DNA of 64,000 nt, from contig CAVYTS010000034.1 of assembly GCA_963771305.1 (NCBI GenBank), positions 488,710 to 552,709 of the forward strand. The letters run 5' to 3'. A program made the position numbers and the translations under genes. The stretch is from CAJCIT01 sp963771305. GTDB taxonomy: Bacteria > Acidobacteriota > Terriglobia > Bryobacterales > Bryobacteraceae. The notes under the pieces are model-generated. The model saw nothing but the letters and a program-made list of their open reading frames with translations, was not told the origin of the DNA and did no database searches. Positions 9,409 through 19,675 of this stretch are shown here, in pieces; positions within the stretch are counted from its first letter, which is position 1, and each line of letters begins with the position of its first letter.

Positions 9409-9671
9409 GACTCTGAAGCATTTGTGCCTCAATCGTTCTCGCGGTTGCTCTGTCGTTTCGCAGCCGCTTCGGCGCGCGCTTACATCTAACGACCTCCGGG
9501 TAACCATGGCGGTGGAAGACTGTCCCTACCAAATACTTCGCCTCACGAAGAATCAAGGACTTGGCCGGCGTTCTCGTGACATTGTTACTGGCGTGATCGA
9601 ACGTGCTTGGGAATACGCTTCGGGTTTTCGGACACTACGGGGACTCCGGGGACCGACAGTTGCTGACCAGA

Positions 9672-10216
9672 CTAAATAGCCCTTAGCAAATCCACATAAA
9701 GGCGGATCTTGTCACCGGCTTCGACGGATAGCGGTACCGTAACCTCTACGCCGTTCTCAAGTAAAGCTCGCTTAAACCTCGACTGATTGTGCTCGGGCGT
9801 GAACGCAACTGCGACCCACGCGTCAACGACCTTCTGAAAGGCAACCGAGCGAGGCTGACCGTCGATAGAGTCCACCAACACCGTACCCCCCTCCTCGAGA
9901 AAGGGCTTCCGCTTTCCCAGGAGATCCTTCGGGAGGCCAACCTTTCCGAAGTGCTGACTCTCCATGAACCAGAATTGCTCCGCGTCCTCGTACAGATAGC
10001 ACAAGGACTTCGTTTCTACTGAAACTTCTTCAAGGTTGAGCGCTGGATCGAGCCTTTTAGCGTCTTTGACTCGCGGGTTATGACATTCCTCAACCGCGCG
10101 AGTACTATGCCATCGCCCTTGCCTTGTCCCGGCAAATGCCGCGCGTGGAATACCCAGCAAGGGGCACCTTCAAATCGGATGACCATTCCCGGGCGCATCT
10201 GGTACGCGGTCACCAT
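9672..10216 (-). pseudogene. efp: Translation elongation factor P, frameshifted
   Basis: Two frames together give a near-complete EF-P. The N-terminal KOW-like domain (QMRPGMVIRFEGAPC...GQGKGDGIVLARLRN) starts at ATG 10216. The central and C-terminal OB domains (AKRLDPALNLEEV...YLYEDAEQFWFM...VPLSVEAGDKIRLYVDL) are in another frame, with the shift at about 10050-10080. EF-P relieves ribosome stalling at polyproline. The family-typical loop lysine region (GKGD) is present. Lying inside a mobile island, this may be a second, dispensable copy, and as read it is broken. Confidence 0.8.
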
Positions 10217-10332
10217 TGAGGGCCAATATATCAATAGCCGCATGGCCCCGGCGCTTGCTTTGCTGGTAGAGTCGAGGATGGGCGCGAGCACTGACGCTTA
10301 AGCGCCGCCCCGTTTCCCATCCCCGCTCATCA

Positions 10333-10363
10333 AACCGGACGTGCCCAATTAAGGCATCCGGCT
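10333..10363 (-). ncRNA. Group II intron domain V
   Basis: Minus-strand GCCGGATGCC and GGGCACGTCCGG form the expected bulged hairpin just downstream of the maturase stop, followed by a domain VI-like GAGCGGGGATGGGAAACGGG. This sequence pattern is standard for bacterial group II introns. Confidence 0.75.
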
Positions 10364-10386
10364 TTCCGACTGGCTTCATCGCAGAC

Positions 10387-11376
10387 TCACGAACGACTGT
10401 TCACCTTGGCTCGGCTGAGCCGCAATACGCCCAACTCGCCAAAAACCGCTACGATGCTGAAACGGTTAGTGCCACGCGAGTGCACCTGGTGACGTCTCCG
10501 CAGGAAATGCCGTACGCTCTCATAAACGTAGCGGTCAACCGCATCGTACGCCGCTACCCGGGTTCCGTAGTTGAAGTATGCCGACCAGCCTCTCAGAATC
10601 TGATTCAACCGGTTGCGCGCCTCCTCCCAGCTCCCCGTGTTGCTGGGTACCAGAAGTTGTCCCACCTTTTCCTTGATGCGTGCCACCGCCTTCTTCGACG
10701 GGCTTGCTCCCAAATACCAGTGGCCATCCTTCTTGTAACGCTGCGGCCCGAACGTGTAACCCAGAAAGCTGAAGCTCTCCTGTCGTGCTTCCTTGATGCT
10801 GGTCTTCGCCTCATTCAGGGTAACCCCCATCCGTGTTACCACCTGCCGCGTCCAACTCAGTGCCTCTGCCGCTTTACCGCGGCTGAGAATCACGAAGTCA
10901 TCCGCGTAGTTCACAATATGGGCGTCAAACTGCTCTCCCCGTCTGGTGTTCTGCCAACCCTTCAACAGTCGGTTCATGTACACGTTGGCGAGCATGGGAC
11001 TGGCTACGCCTCCCTGCGGCGTTCCGCAGTGGCGGCCCTTCCCTCCCGACAACCGACGCTTCCCGTTCTCGTCCCTCTCCTCGGCCGGGGCCTGTAGCCA
11101 CATCTTGATCAGACGCAGCACCTCCCGATCCACGATCCGGCGAGCCACACACTGTAGAAGTTCGCAGTGTGGAATGGTGTCAAAGTATTTGGACAGATCG
11201 GCATCCACTACATCGGTGTAGCCTGCGCAGATTAGCTTATGCACTTTCCGAATGGCGTCCTGAGCGCTTCGCTTCGGTCGGTAACCATAGGCACTCGGTT
11301 CCAAATCCGCCTCGAATATCGGTTCCAGCACGATCTTGGCTGCGGTCTGCACCACCCGGTCCCGAATACTCGGGAC
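10387..11376 (-). pseudogene. ltrA: Group II intron reverse transcriptase/maturase, C-terminal part
   Basis: Carries the RT core from SIRDRVVQTAAKIVLEPIFE through the catalytic YADD box (VNYADDFVILSRG), the thumb/maturase X region and a C-terminal GIIM-like domain (GWSAYFNYG). The N-terminal third lies 2.9 kb away at 14312-14647. Joining 11376 to 14312 restores the frame through GIPTVPSIRDRVVQ, so a single insertion event broke the gene. The enzyme would splice the intron and copy it into new sites. Confidence 0.88.
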
Positions 11377-11378
11377 GG

Positions 11379-11621
11379 TCACTGCGAACTGCACTTGAGC
11401 CCAGTACGCATTTGGGATGGGCGGAGATCCGCCATCCCTTCCATCCGCTGCGCGGCCAGCGCTTCGAAGTACTCAAGCAGCGAAAGGTAGCAGGCGTTGA
11501 CACTCTTTTGCTTCGCGAGTTGGAGCGCGGCAGCTTCAGCGTCGCGCGCGAGTGGACTGACTGGGCCGATCCGTCCGCCTCTGAGTTGCTCGGCGTACCG
11601 CCGCCGCGACTCGATGCCCAC
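11379..11621 (-). CDS. Hypothetical protein at element left end
   Basis: An 80-residue minus-strand frame inside the serine-recombinase element (MGIESRRRYAEQLRGGRIGP...LLEYFEALAAQRMEGM). Its stop lies 2 bp from the left junction. The helical, Ala/Leu/Arg-rich composition is compatible with a real protein, but there is no recognised family or clear ribosome site. An overlapping plus-strand frame is also open, so the call is weak. Confidence 0.3.
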   Translation of the reverse strand: MGIESRRRYAEQLRGGRIGPVSPLARDAEAAALQLAKQKSVNACYLSLLEYFEALAAQRMEGMADLRPSQMRTGLKCSSQ

Positions 11622-11739
11622 TCTCTTTTCGAATTGATCACCTTGATAGAGCAGCTAGATATCAACCAGTCAGTCAACAAAAAGAGTTGAAATATGTATT
11701 TATATCGATTACAATCGGACCAGTTGCATACGTGGTCTG

Positions 11740-12078
11740 ATGGAAACGCCAAAACAATCGACCATCGCCTTGCGCAAACGCCGTCTGGCGCTACTGCGTC
11801 AACTGCCTCCCCTCGATGCCATCCTGCGTGGCTCTCTCATCGAGCGCTACAAACGCTGTGGCAAGCCGGGATGCAAGTGTGCCGATGGCCGCGGTCATGG
11901 CCCCAAGTATTATCTTTCGGTGAGCTACCCGGGCCTGCGGCCGCAAATGGATTACGTGCCGCAGGAGTGGTTCGACCAGACCAGGGAGTTCCTGGCCAAT
12001 TACCACCGCGCCCGCCAGCTCCTCGAACAAATCTGCGAGATCAACCGCGAACTCCTCCGTCGCCGCGAGACGCTCTGA
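11740..12078 (+). CDS. DUF6788-like Cys-cluster protein
   Basis: A 112-residue protein with a compact Cys motif, RYKRCGKPGCKCADGRGHGP, near residues 35-54, and a helical C-terminal half (YHRARQLLEQICEINRELLRR). It lies 137 bp before the serine recombinase and is probably its accessory gene. The same domain occurs at 43200 beside an unrelated transposase. The Cys cluster suggests metal or nucleic-acid binding; no activity is established. Confidence 0.75.
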   Translation: METPKQSTIALRKRRLALLRQLPPLDAILRGSLIERYKRCGKPGCKCADGRGHGPKYYLSVSYPGLRPQMDYVPQEWFDQTREFLANYHRARQLLEQICEINRELLRRRETL

Positions 12079-12214
12079 AGGGTCTGTATGAGCACTTCAC
12101 TCTCCGCTCTTCCCGCCCCGCTGGATGCCGGGTTGGGCGGCGTGCTCCTCGCCAACATGCTCGAGGCGTGGCTCGCCAGCGACCCCCACTTCTGCACCAC
12201 GGTGGAGGTAGTCG

Positions 12215-14305
12215 ATGAACTCCAAGATTGCAGAACACCACCGCAGCAAGCCCGCCTATATTTATCTGCGGCAGTCGACGCCGGGTCAAGTGCGCCACCA
12301 TCAGGAGAGCACCGAGCGGCAATATGCTCTCCGCGAGATGGCGCTGCAATTGGGTTGGAGCGAAGCCGCGATTCGCATCCTGGACCGGGACCTCGGCAAA
12401 ACCGGCACGGAGATGACCAAGCGGGAGGACTTCAAGACTTTGGTGGCGGATGTCTCGATGGGCCAGGTGGGTGCAGTGTTTGCTTTGGAAGTCTCACGTT
12501 TGGCCCGCTCGAATCTCGACTGGCACCGACTGCTGGAGTTGTGCGCCCTCACTCACACGCTGGTCATCGACGAAGATGGCTGCTACGATCCAGCCGATTT
12601 CAACGACAGCTTATTGCTCGGGCTAAAGGGCACCATGGCTCACGCGGAACTTCATTTCTTGCGCGCGCGCCTCCAGGGCGGTAAGCTCAACAAAGCCAAG
12701 AAAGGGGAGCTGCGCTTCCCACTGCCCGTCGGTTATAGCTACGACGAACAAGGTCGCATCGCTCTGGATCCGGATGCAGAAGTGCAGGGAGCGGTGGCCC
12801 TCGTATTTCGCCTCTTTCGCGAAACCGGCAGCGCCTATGCCGTGATGAAGCGATTTGTAGCAGGCGCTCTCCGCTTTCCCAAACGGGCTTATGGTGGCGC
12901 CTGGGATGGCAAGATTATATGGGGCCGGCTGAGTCACGGCCGCGTGCTGGCCCTGCTCAAAAATCCATCCTATGCTGGGATGTACGTTTTTGGCCGTTAT
13001 CGATATGGCCGCGAGATCAGCCCGCAGGGCGACGTCCGGAATCGGATGCACGCGGTCGCGATGCCGGAGTGGCGCGTTAGCTTGCAACAGCATCACCAGG
13101 GATATATCAGTTTGGAAGAGTTTCTTGAAAATCAACAGCGCTTAGAGAAGAACCGCACCAATGGAGAGGAGATGCTGCTGAGCGGCGCGGCGCGCGAAGG
13201 CTTGGCTTTACTACAAGGGCTGCTGTTGTGCGGCCACTGCGGGCGTGCCCTGACGGTTCGCTATACCGGCAACGGTGGCATTTATCCAACTTATCTATGC
13301 AACTGGTTACGCCGTGAAGGCTTGGCGACCAAAGATTGCGTGAGCTTTCGCTGTGACCTGCTGGACGCCGCGATCGCCGAACAAGTGTTGCAGGCACTCC
13401 AACCCGCCGAGTTACAACTCGCCCTGGCGGCCTTGCGCGAGCTGGAATCACGTGATCAGACGATCTTACGCCAATGGCAGATGCGCCTAGAGCGCGCCCA
13501 GTATGAAGCCGCCCTGGCCGAGCGGCGCTACAAGGAAGTCGATCCCGCCAATCGTCTGGTAGCAGGCACACTAGAACGTCACTGGAATGAGGCGTTGCTT
13601 CACTGGGAAGATGTTAAAAAGCAAGCCGCCGAGGTGCAGCGGCAAGACGCCCGTGTCGCTACCCCCGAGCAAAAAGCGAAAGTTCTGGCGCTAGCCCGAG
13701 ACTTACCGCGTTTGTGGCATGCCCCCTCCACTCAGGCTAAGGATCGCAAGCGCATGCTGCGGCTGCTCATCAAGGATGTTACGGTTGCCAGACCACCCAA
13801 TGAAAAGAGGCTTTCGGTTCACATCCGTTGGCAGGGCGGCGCCTGCAGCGATCTCTCGGTCCCGCTGCCGCCCAGCGTTGCCGACCAAGTCAGATATCCA
13901 ACTGCGGTTGTCGATCGGGTCCGCGATCTGGCTCGCACATTGCCCGATGCGCAGATCGCGGAACACTTCAATCGAAACAAATTTGTGAGTGCCACGGGTA
14001 AGCCATATACGGCGAAAATGATCCAGTGGATTCGGCGGCGTCATAAGATAGCGCCGGCCGTGCTTCGCAAGCCCGAGGAGTTAACCGTTCAACAAGTGGC
14101 CACCGACTTCGCCGTTAGTGATCACGTCGTCTACTACTGGATCGCGCATGGCTTGATCCAGGCGCGCCGAACGAGCTCAGGAAGTCCTTATTGGATTACA
14201 CTCAGCCCGACAGACGAACAACGCCTTCGCGATTGGGTGCGCAACTCAAGCAGAATCCAGAATGGCACCGTATCCTTAGACGCGCCTGGCGGAGGTGCAT
14301 TATGA
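12215..14305 (+). CDS. Large serine recombinase
   Basis: A 696-residue protein. The N-terminal resolvase domain has the nucleophile Ser in IYLRQSTPGQVRHH and the conserved FALEVSRLARSNLDW. It continues with the recombinase domain (LGLKGTMAHAELHFLRARLQ), a zinc ribbon (LCGHCGRALTVRY...), a coiled-coil rich stretch (450-520) and a C-terminal HTH (VQQVATDFAVSDHVVYYWI). The stop is 6 bp from the element's right junction. It is the likely enzyme of insertion at the AC core. It is the same family as the recombinase at 28883. Confidence 0.93.
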   Translation: MNSKIAEHHRSKPAYIYLRQSTPGQVRHHQESTERQYALREMALQLGWSEAAIRILDRDLGKTGTEMTKREDFKTLVADVSMGQVGAVFALEVSRLARSNLDWHRLLELCALTHTLVIDEDGCYDPADFNDSLLLGLKGTMAHAELHFLRARLQGGKLNKAKKGELRFPLPVGYSYDEQGRIALDPDAEVQGAVALVFRLFRETGSAYAVMKRFVAGALRFPKRAYGGAWDGKIIWGRLSHGRVLALLKNPSYAGMYVFGRYRYGREISPQGDVRNRMHAVAMPEWRVSLQQHHQGYISLEEFLENQQRLEKNRTNGEEMLLSGAAREGLALLQGLLLCGHCGRALTVRYTGNGGIYPTYLCNWLRREGLATKDCVSFRCDLLDAAIAEQVLQALQPAELQLALAALRELESRDQTILRQWQMRLERAQYEAALAERRYKEVDPANRLVAGTLERHWNEALLHWEDVKKQAAEVQRQDARVATPEQKAKVLALARDLPRLWHAPSTQAKDRKRMLRLLIKDVTVARPPNEKRLSVHIRWQGGACSDLSVPLPPSVADQVRYPTAVVDRVRDLARTLPDAQIAEHFNRNKFVSATGKPYTAKMIQWIRRRHKIAPAVLRKPEELTVQQVATDFAVSDHVVYYWIAHGLIQARRTSSGSPYWITLSPTDEQRLRDWVRNSSRIQNGTVSLDAPGGGAL

Positions 14306-14311
14306 AACCAC

Positions 14312-14647
14312 CGTCGGAATCCCAAGTGGCCGCTCCCCGCCTCCGGGCTTCGGGATCATTACCCTCCGCACCGGTTGTGGTCGATACGTCTTGTTGCGTA
14401 GCTCCTGTCGGATGCCGGTCAGCCATTCCTCCAACCCTGCCGACTCAATCTGTTCGAAAGTCTGTCCATCTACTCCTGGAGCGCCCTGATTGGCTCGCGC
14501 CCGTGCGTAAGCATGGGCCAGAATGTCCTCGCGATAGATCTTGTCGTAGAGCATGTAGAAGCGGTATCCCGGCTCGTTCTTCGCCTTTCGATACAGCTTG
14601 ATCTGAAGTTCCCGTACCTGACTCGGTGTTGTTAGACTCATCGTCAA
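14312..14647 (-). pseudogene. ltrA: Group II intron maturase, N-terminal part
   Basis: Starts at ATG 14647 and encodes the RT-0/RT-1 region (YRFYMLYDKIYREDIL...NQGAPGVDGQTFEQIE...IPKPGGGERPLGIPTV), where the insertion interrupts it. Together with 10387-11376 it makes a full maturase of about 440 residues. Confidence 0.88.
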
Positions 14648-15162
14648 TCACCGCTCCTTCCCTCCTTCACAAGCACACCAGAAGTAAGGGCCCTTTCCTC
14701 CGCCGCCATTACCCGGCCTCATCGGTCGTATGGCCCTCTCCGACTCCCAGACTGGCCGCCGCCCTTTCTGGCGACGTTCGGGGTCGCGACCCCCAGCCAA
14801 TCCCGAGCCTCCCTCACTAACCCAGATCACCTTCTCTGCATGCCGTGCTCACTACCCCGGTGGACCGGATCAGGTGCTCGTTGGTTGGCGAGTTGCGCGT
14901 TCCCGCGCGGGCTTCTTCCCTGTCCGTGCAGCCTTCCCCGTTATCGTGGCGGGTCGGCGTCCACATCACTACTTTCGAGGCCTGCTCAAGCTTCACACGC
15001 GTTACGGCCTGCAGAGTTGCTCACCCACCATCCGTGGGCTTTATCGCGAGGCTTCGCCCTGGCCGGTTTCCCGGCTCGGTCGCTCGCAAGCTACCAAGTT
15101 CAACCAACAACCTCCTTGGGTGGGTCCTTCCCCCACTGGTGATCTACGCCGTTGAGGCGCAC

Positions 15163-15470
15163 ACGATAACGCCGTATATCGTTCCTAATCAGGCGCGCTG
15201 GAAGGGTGGGGGCGATATGCCTTCCACGTCCGTTCTTTATGTACCCGCACAGGGTTCTACTTTCTCGTCGCAGCCGCTTTGCGACGATGCTGTAGCCCAG
15301 CCAGCCCACCCCCTGTGTCGATTCGCGAACATAACTAATCGATAAGAGTAAGCCCTCGTACACACCGGTCCCCCCAGGAGAATCTGTCTCATCATTTGTC
15401 AACTTTCGCTTGACTCTGACCCACCGGGCCACTAACCTCTCAAGGTATCGAGGGAAGGGGAACGGGCGGC
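15163..15470. other. Intergenic or 5' exon side of the intron
   Basis: No convincing gene. A minus-strand frame runs through the intron 5' junction (around GVGWLGYSIVAKRLRRESRT) and may be a remnant of whatever the intron entered, or part of the intron leader. A GGAAGGGGAACGGG stretch near 15455 is the likely ribosome site of the following gene. Confidence 0.4.
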
Positions 15471-17081
15471 GTGACTGTTCAAGAGTTCCTGGCGTCCACA
15501 GACGCGCATCGGAGACTAACGCTCGTTACCCTGAGAACGCTGCCCTTGGGGGTCCTCCTCGCCGTTGCTTCCCTGCTGCCCGTCAGCGTCCTCCGATCTC
15601 AGAGTCGTGCCGAAATAGGGCGCGAAGTCGCTATTCCGCGCCATATGGCCGACGGCGATGAATTCGATAAATCCATCCCAGACCTCGTCGCCTACGGAAG
15701 GAAGATATTTCAAGCTCACTTCACTGTGCAGGAGGGCGCCGGGCGGCCGTTAACCAAAGGAACAGGCGCTCCGCTCTCTGACAAAGCCCAGCCGTTGGTC
15801 TTCCCGAGGAATGTAAATCGCGTTTCCGGCCCTGATTCCAACTCATGCGCAGGTTGCCATAACCAGCCCGTGATCGGCGGCGCAGGAGACTTATCGAACA
15901 ACGTGTTCGTGCTCGGCCAGCGTTTCGATTTCGCGGAATTCAATTCGAACGATCGCACACCAACCAAGGCGAACGTGGACGAACGTAGCCAGCCAGTGAC
16001 ATTGCAGTCCATCGCCAACAGTCGCACGACACCTGGTTTGTTTGGGGCAGGATATTACGAGATGCTGGCGCGTCAGATGACGGCGGATCTCCAGGGCATC
16101 CGCGACGGCATTAAGCCCGGCGAACATGCGGAACTCAAATCCAAGACGGTTTCGTTCGGCGTCCTGTCACGAATGGTGGACGGTTCCTGGGATACCTCCT
16201 CGGTGGAAGGCTTGCCGTCCGAATCCATCGCATCGTCAGACGCCCGCCATCCTCCCACCCTGGTCATATTCCCCTTTCATCAGGTGGGTGCGGTTGTCTC
16301 TTTGAGACAGTTCACGGTCAATTCATTCAACCAGCACGAAGGAATGCAGGCGACAGAGCGTTTTGGCATTGGCACCGATCCCGACGGCGATGGAGTGGTG
16401 AACGAATTGACCAGCGCGGATATAACTGCCTGCGCCATCTTCCAGGCAACGCTTCCGGTTCCAGGGCGGGTCACCAGCCAGAATCCCGAGATACAGAGCG
16501 CGGCGAGAGAGGGCGAGCGATTGTTCCAACGCATCGGCTGTGCATCATGTCACGTGCCGGCGCTTCCATTGGACCGGCAGGGCTGGATCTATTCCGAACC
16601 CAATCCATACAACCCAGCAGGAAATCTCCAGGTAGGACAAGCCCGAAGTCTGTCAGTCGACCTGTCCAGCGACTATCTGCCTCAGCCGCGTTTGAGGCCA
16701 ACGAACGGGGTCATCCTCGTTCCGCTCTATACCGATTTCAAACTTCATGACATCTGCAGTGGGCCAAACGATCCGAACCGCGAGTCTCTGAATCAGCACC
16801 AGCCGCCGGGATCGAAGCGGTTCTTTGATGGCAACGCACGGTTTCTGACGACTAGGCTGTGGAGCGTCGGCAGCAAGCCGAATTACTTCCATCACGGTCA
16901 GTTCACCACCATCCGCGAGGCAATACTGAACCATTTTGGCGAAGCCTCTGCGAGCCGCAAGGCTTTCGAGGCGCTGTACCCGTGGGGACAAGGTTCAATC
17001 ATTGAGTTCTTGAAGTGTCTGCAAGTTCTTCCGCCCGGAACGAAGTCGCTAGAGATTGCGGAGGAGATGCAAGGCCGTTAA
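15471..17081 (+). CDS. Di-heme c-type (DUF1111-like) oxidoreductase
   Basis: A 536-residue protein starting at GTG. An N-terminal hydrophobic segment (GVLLAVASLLPVSVL) suggests export. Two haem-binding CxxCH sites are visible, CAGCH (about residue 127) and CASCH (about residue 363), with further motifs NYFHHGQFTTIREAILNHFG. This architecture is the di-haem thiol-oxidoreductase/cytochrome c peroxidase relative found widely in Acidobacteriota. The electron donor and acceptor are unknown. It is 71 bp before the secreted protein gene on the same strand. Confidence 0.8.
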   Translation: MTVQEFLASTDAHRRLTLVTLRTLPLGVLLAVASLLPVSVLRSQSRAEIGREVAIPRHMADGDEFDKSIPDLVAYGRKIFQAHFTVQEGAGRPLTKGTGAPLSDKAQPLVFPRNVNRVSGPDSNSCAGCHNQPVIGGAGDLSNNVFVLGQRFDFAEFNSNDRTPTKANVDERSQPVTLQSIANSRTTPGLFGAGYYEMLARQMTADLQGIRDGIKPGEHAELKSKTVSFGVLSRMVDGSWDTSSVEGLPSESIASSDARHPPTLVIFPFHQVGAVVSLRQFTVNSFNQHEGMQATERFGIGTDPDGDGVVNELTSADITACAIFQATLPVPGRVTSQNPEIQSAAREGERLFQRIGCASCHVPALPLDRQGWIYSEPNPYNPAGNLQVGQARSLSVDLSSDYLPQPRLRPTNGVILVPLYTDFKLHDICSGPNDPNRESLNQHQPPGSKRFFDGNARFLTTRLWSVGSKPNYFHHGQFTTIREAILNHFGEASASRKAFEALYPWGQGSIIEFLKCLQVLPPGTKSLEIAEEMQGR

Positions 17082-17152
17082 CGAAAGGCGAGACGCCGGG
17101 AGTACGCGCCCATTGTGGACGTTAAGCGAGAAAAGCTAGGGAGGAAAGCCAG

Positions 17153-19675
17153 ATGTTTCAAGTTGACCGGAAACTAATCAGTTGCTTTACGCTGCTTATA
17201 TCGTTAATGGCTGCAGGCTTGGTGGATGGCGCCGCGCAGGCACCGGCGCCATCGCCGCAAGCAGCGCCTATCCCAACAGAACCACCTCCCAGCAAGCAGT
17301 TGCCTCTTGCCGCGCAACAGGCGGTGGGGGGCTTCTGGAGAACGGATTACTCGTTCAAGGCGTCTATCCGAATAACAAATAGTCTGGCCATTGCACCGCT
17401 GTCGGTGACCCCGGTTTTGTTTATGGCTGATGGCACCGAATACCCTCTTGCAACCGTGCAAGTGCCGCCGACGTCGGTGGTCACAGTGGTGATTAATGAT
17501 GCTCTAGCATCCGCCCCGGCCGCAGTGCTGCCGCACCTGTCAACTTATGGAAGTGCCATATTGAAATACACTTGGCGATGGCAGTCCGCAGTCAGCGCCT
17601 CAATTGTGAGCTTGGATGTTCCCCGCAGTCTCACTTTCACGTCCCGGTTTGTGGCGCCGTCGAAAAGCAGCGAAGCCACGCAGAACCACACGGTCGAGGG
17701 CCTCTGGTGGGCGCCATTCGCTGGCAGCGGAGGCTTCGTCAGTCTCGTGAACACGGGCGGTTCCCCAATCGAGGCGTCACTTCAGACTTACGATCCTTCG
17801 GGACAGCCGTTGAATATTGCGAGTACGGTCGTTGCAGCGCGGGCAACCGCCTTTCTGGACGTGCGCGAGTTACTGGGCAAATCGCCTGGCGTCCAGCACG
17901 GCGGCGTTCGCGTCTCGTTCGCCGGCCTCAGCCAGGCTTTAGTTGTCAATGGCGGCATCGAGGACGATAACAAGGGATTCTCGGCCGCACTTCCATTCGA
18001 ACCCTCGATGGCTGGAATGGCCATGGGCCCTCCCTTGGCACTGGCGCACGCGGGACTCATGCTGGGCCAACAGGACCCCATGATGGGATACCCGAAGAAC
18101 ATCGTATTCAAGCCCTACGCGTTTGCCCGGAACGTCGGCAGCAGCGCTGTTACAGTTACGCCGGCGCTCAACTACCCATCAGGCGCTCAGGTCCAGAGTT
18201 TGCAACTTCCCGCCCTTGTGATTCAGCCAAATCAGACCGTACCGCTTATCCCTCCGGCTGGCTTGGTCGTCTCGAACGCGGATCACGGTTACGTCAATCT
18301 GGTGCTAAAAACGGATGCGCCGCCCGGGTCACTCTTGACGGTTGCGGGCAGCGTCGATCAGACCGGCAGCTATGTGTTCGAGATCGAACCGCAAGCCGTT
18401 TCACCGAGCGAAATCAAGCAACTCCCGTATTGGAACACCGCAGGAGCCAACGACACAATGATCAACCTTTGGAACCCGTTGCCGACTCCCCAGGACTTGG
18501 TCGTCTCGTTCTTTGCTGGGACGACGCGATATCGCTATCCCGTGCATCTGGAAGGCAATGGGTCGGCGATGTTAAGCGTAAAAGAAATCCAGCAGACGGC
18601 CCGTCCCGACATGAGCGGACACCTGCTTCCGGCCAGTGCTGTCGAGGGATCAGCATGGCTCGCAGGGGCCGCTGGTGACGATCAGTCCATCACCGTTGTG
18701 GTGAGCGCAGGCACGTTCAACATCCTGTCCGCAACCTGCGGCACGACATGCCCAAACTGCACTGGGTATACAGCGTACTGGATCGCTCCCGATCCGTGGG
18801 CCATTGGCTCCGGCTTTGACTACCAGGGCTGGGCCTACGCGCAACTGGAGAACGGAACGGTGATGAATAAGACTTCGGTGAGCACCTGGAGCAGCAGCCC
18901 AACCTCCATCGCGAGCGTCGCCGGGCCCGGTCTCTATGCCGGCGTGGCCGCCGGATACTTCACCGGATCCGCCTCGGCCACTCTCTTGAGCTCGGATCAT
19001 CAGGATTGTATGCACGGAACCCCATGTCCAACGGCTCCTTACGGAGACGGATCGGCGGGAACCGTTATTGGGTTAAGCGACAGTGGCGTCAACGAAGTAA
19101 AGTCATTCGCGACTATTCTCACACCGACGCAGATTCAGACGAACGTGGCCAACTGGGACGCCGCTATCTTCGCCGCCCTCAGCACGAACCTGAACCAGAA
19201 AGCGTCGGTGCCAACCTACGATTTTCCATTGTATCTTCAAGTTACATCGGAATGTTACACAAATGGTGGAACCCAACCGGCTATTACCAATAATGTAGTT
19301 CGAAATCGAACTTACTCCCTGCTCGATTACCAAAAGAACGTGTGGCCGTCAAGCACTTCGGTAACGATCTATGAAAACGTCTTCCAGACCAGTGGTACCC
19401 ATACGATTGTTGGCGACGGATCTTGGAAGCTCGACAATAAGTCGCACATCACAGACTATCTATCGGTCGGCGGAATCAATTACGTTTCCCCAGTTGGAGC
19501 CATCCAGCAGTTCTACGCAGTGGGATCTTTTGCGACATCCACGATCCCACTCATCATCTTGGACAACGTATCGACAAAGCCTGGAACCTACGGCACCCTA
19601 GGAGACTACTATCAAACCACGGGAGTAAGCATAAATGGCGATCACCAGGCTGGCGTCCCCCTCTGCACTCCATAG
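17153..19675 (+). CDS. Large secreted protein of unknown function
   Basis: 840 residues with a signal peptide (ISCFTLLISLMAAGLVDGAAQA) and a Pro-rich linker. The body is made of Ser/Thr/Val-rich beta-type segments in which several blocks of about 110-150 residues look repetitive (FxxxxNSLxxPLSVTPV..., FAxNVGSSAVTVTPALNYPSG...), as in stacked Ig-like or adhesion-type domains. The C-terminal 300 residues contain a short Cys cluster (CGTTCPNC). An exported surface or extracellular protein is likely. I do not recognise the family. The last 41 bases overlap the next gene. Confidence 0.7.
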   Translation: MFQVDRKLISCFTLLISLMAAGLVDGAAQAPAPSPQAAPIPTEPPPSKQLPLAAQQAVGGFWRTDYSFKASIRITNSLAIAPLSVTPVLFMADGTEYPLATVQVPPTSVVTVVINDALASAPAAVLPHLSTYGSAILKYTWRWQSAVSASIVSLDVPRSLTFTSRFVAPSKSSEATQNHTVEGLWWAPFAGSGGFVSLVNTGGSPIEASLQTYDPSGQPLNIASTVVAARATAFLDVRELLGKSPGVQHGGVRVSFAGLSQALVVNGGIEDDNKGFSAALPFEPSMAGMAMGPPLALAHAGLMLGQQDPMMGYPKNIVFKPYAFARNVGSSAVTVTPALNYPSGAQVQSLQLPALVIQPNQTVPLIPPAGLVVSNADHGYVNLVLKTDAPPGSLLTVAGSVDQTGSYVFEIEPQAVSPSEIKQLPYWNTAGANDTMINLWNPLPTPQDLVVSFFAGTTRYRYPVHLEGNGSAMLSVKEIQQTARPDMSGHLLPASAVEGSAWLAGAAGDDQSITVVVSAGTFNILSATCGTTCPNCTGYTAYWIAPDPWAIGSGFDYQGWAYAQLENGTVMNKTSVSTWSSSPTSIASVAGPGLYAGVAAGYFTGSASATLLSSDHQDCMHGTPCPTAPYGDGSAGTVIGLSDSGVNEVKSFATILTPTQIQTNVANWDAAIFAALSTNLNQKASVPTYDFPLYLQVTSECYTNGGTQPAITNNVVRNRTYSLLDYQKNVWPSSTSVTIYENVFQTSGTHTIVGDGSWKLDNKSHITDYLSVGGINYVSPVGAIQQFYAVGSFATSTIPLIILDNVSTKPGTYGTLGDYYQTTGVSINGDHQAGVPLCTP

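Larger units (their letters stand above)
11377..14311 (+). mobile_element. Serine-recombinase element inserted in the intron maturase
   Basis: The maturase reads GGGAC at 11372-11376 and resumes with CGTCGG at 14312. The dinucleotide AC is present at both junctions (11375-11376 and 14310-14311) and only one copy is needed in the restored gene. A 2 bp crossover core with partial inverted symmetry (GACGGT/ACCGTC) is what large serine recombinases produce. The content is a DUF6788 gene and a 696-residue serine recombinase, plus a possible minus-strand ORF. Confidence 0.82.
10300..15162 (-). mobile_element. Group II intron, interrupted by a serine-recombinase element
   Basis: On the minus strand a GTGCGCC-type 5' end (15162) precedes about 510 bases of structured leader, then the maturase ORF (from 14647), then a domain V-like hairpin (10333-10363). 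The 3' end is approximate (about 10300). Removing the 2935 bp insertion at 11377-14311 leaves about 1.9 kb, a normal size for a bacterial group II intron. The exact 5' and 3' splice sites were not proved. Confidence 0.7.

Noticed and set aside
12088..12684. Long plus-strand frame overlapping the serine recombinase start
   Set aside because: It lies in a second frame of the recombinase gene, with no motif, and its text turns Pro/Arg/Ser-rich as shadows do.
14650..15160. Several overlapping ORFs on both strands
   Set aside because: They lie in the structured leader of the group II intron and share no protein motif.
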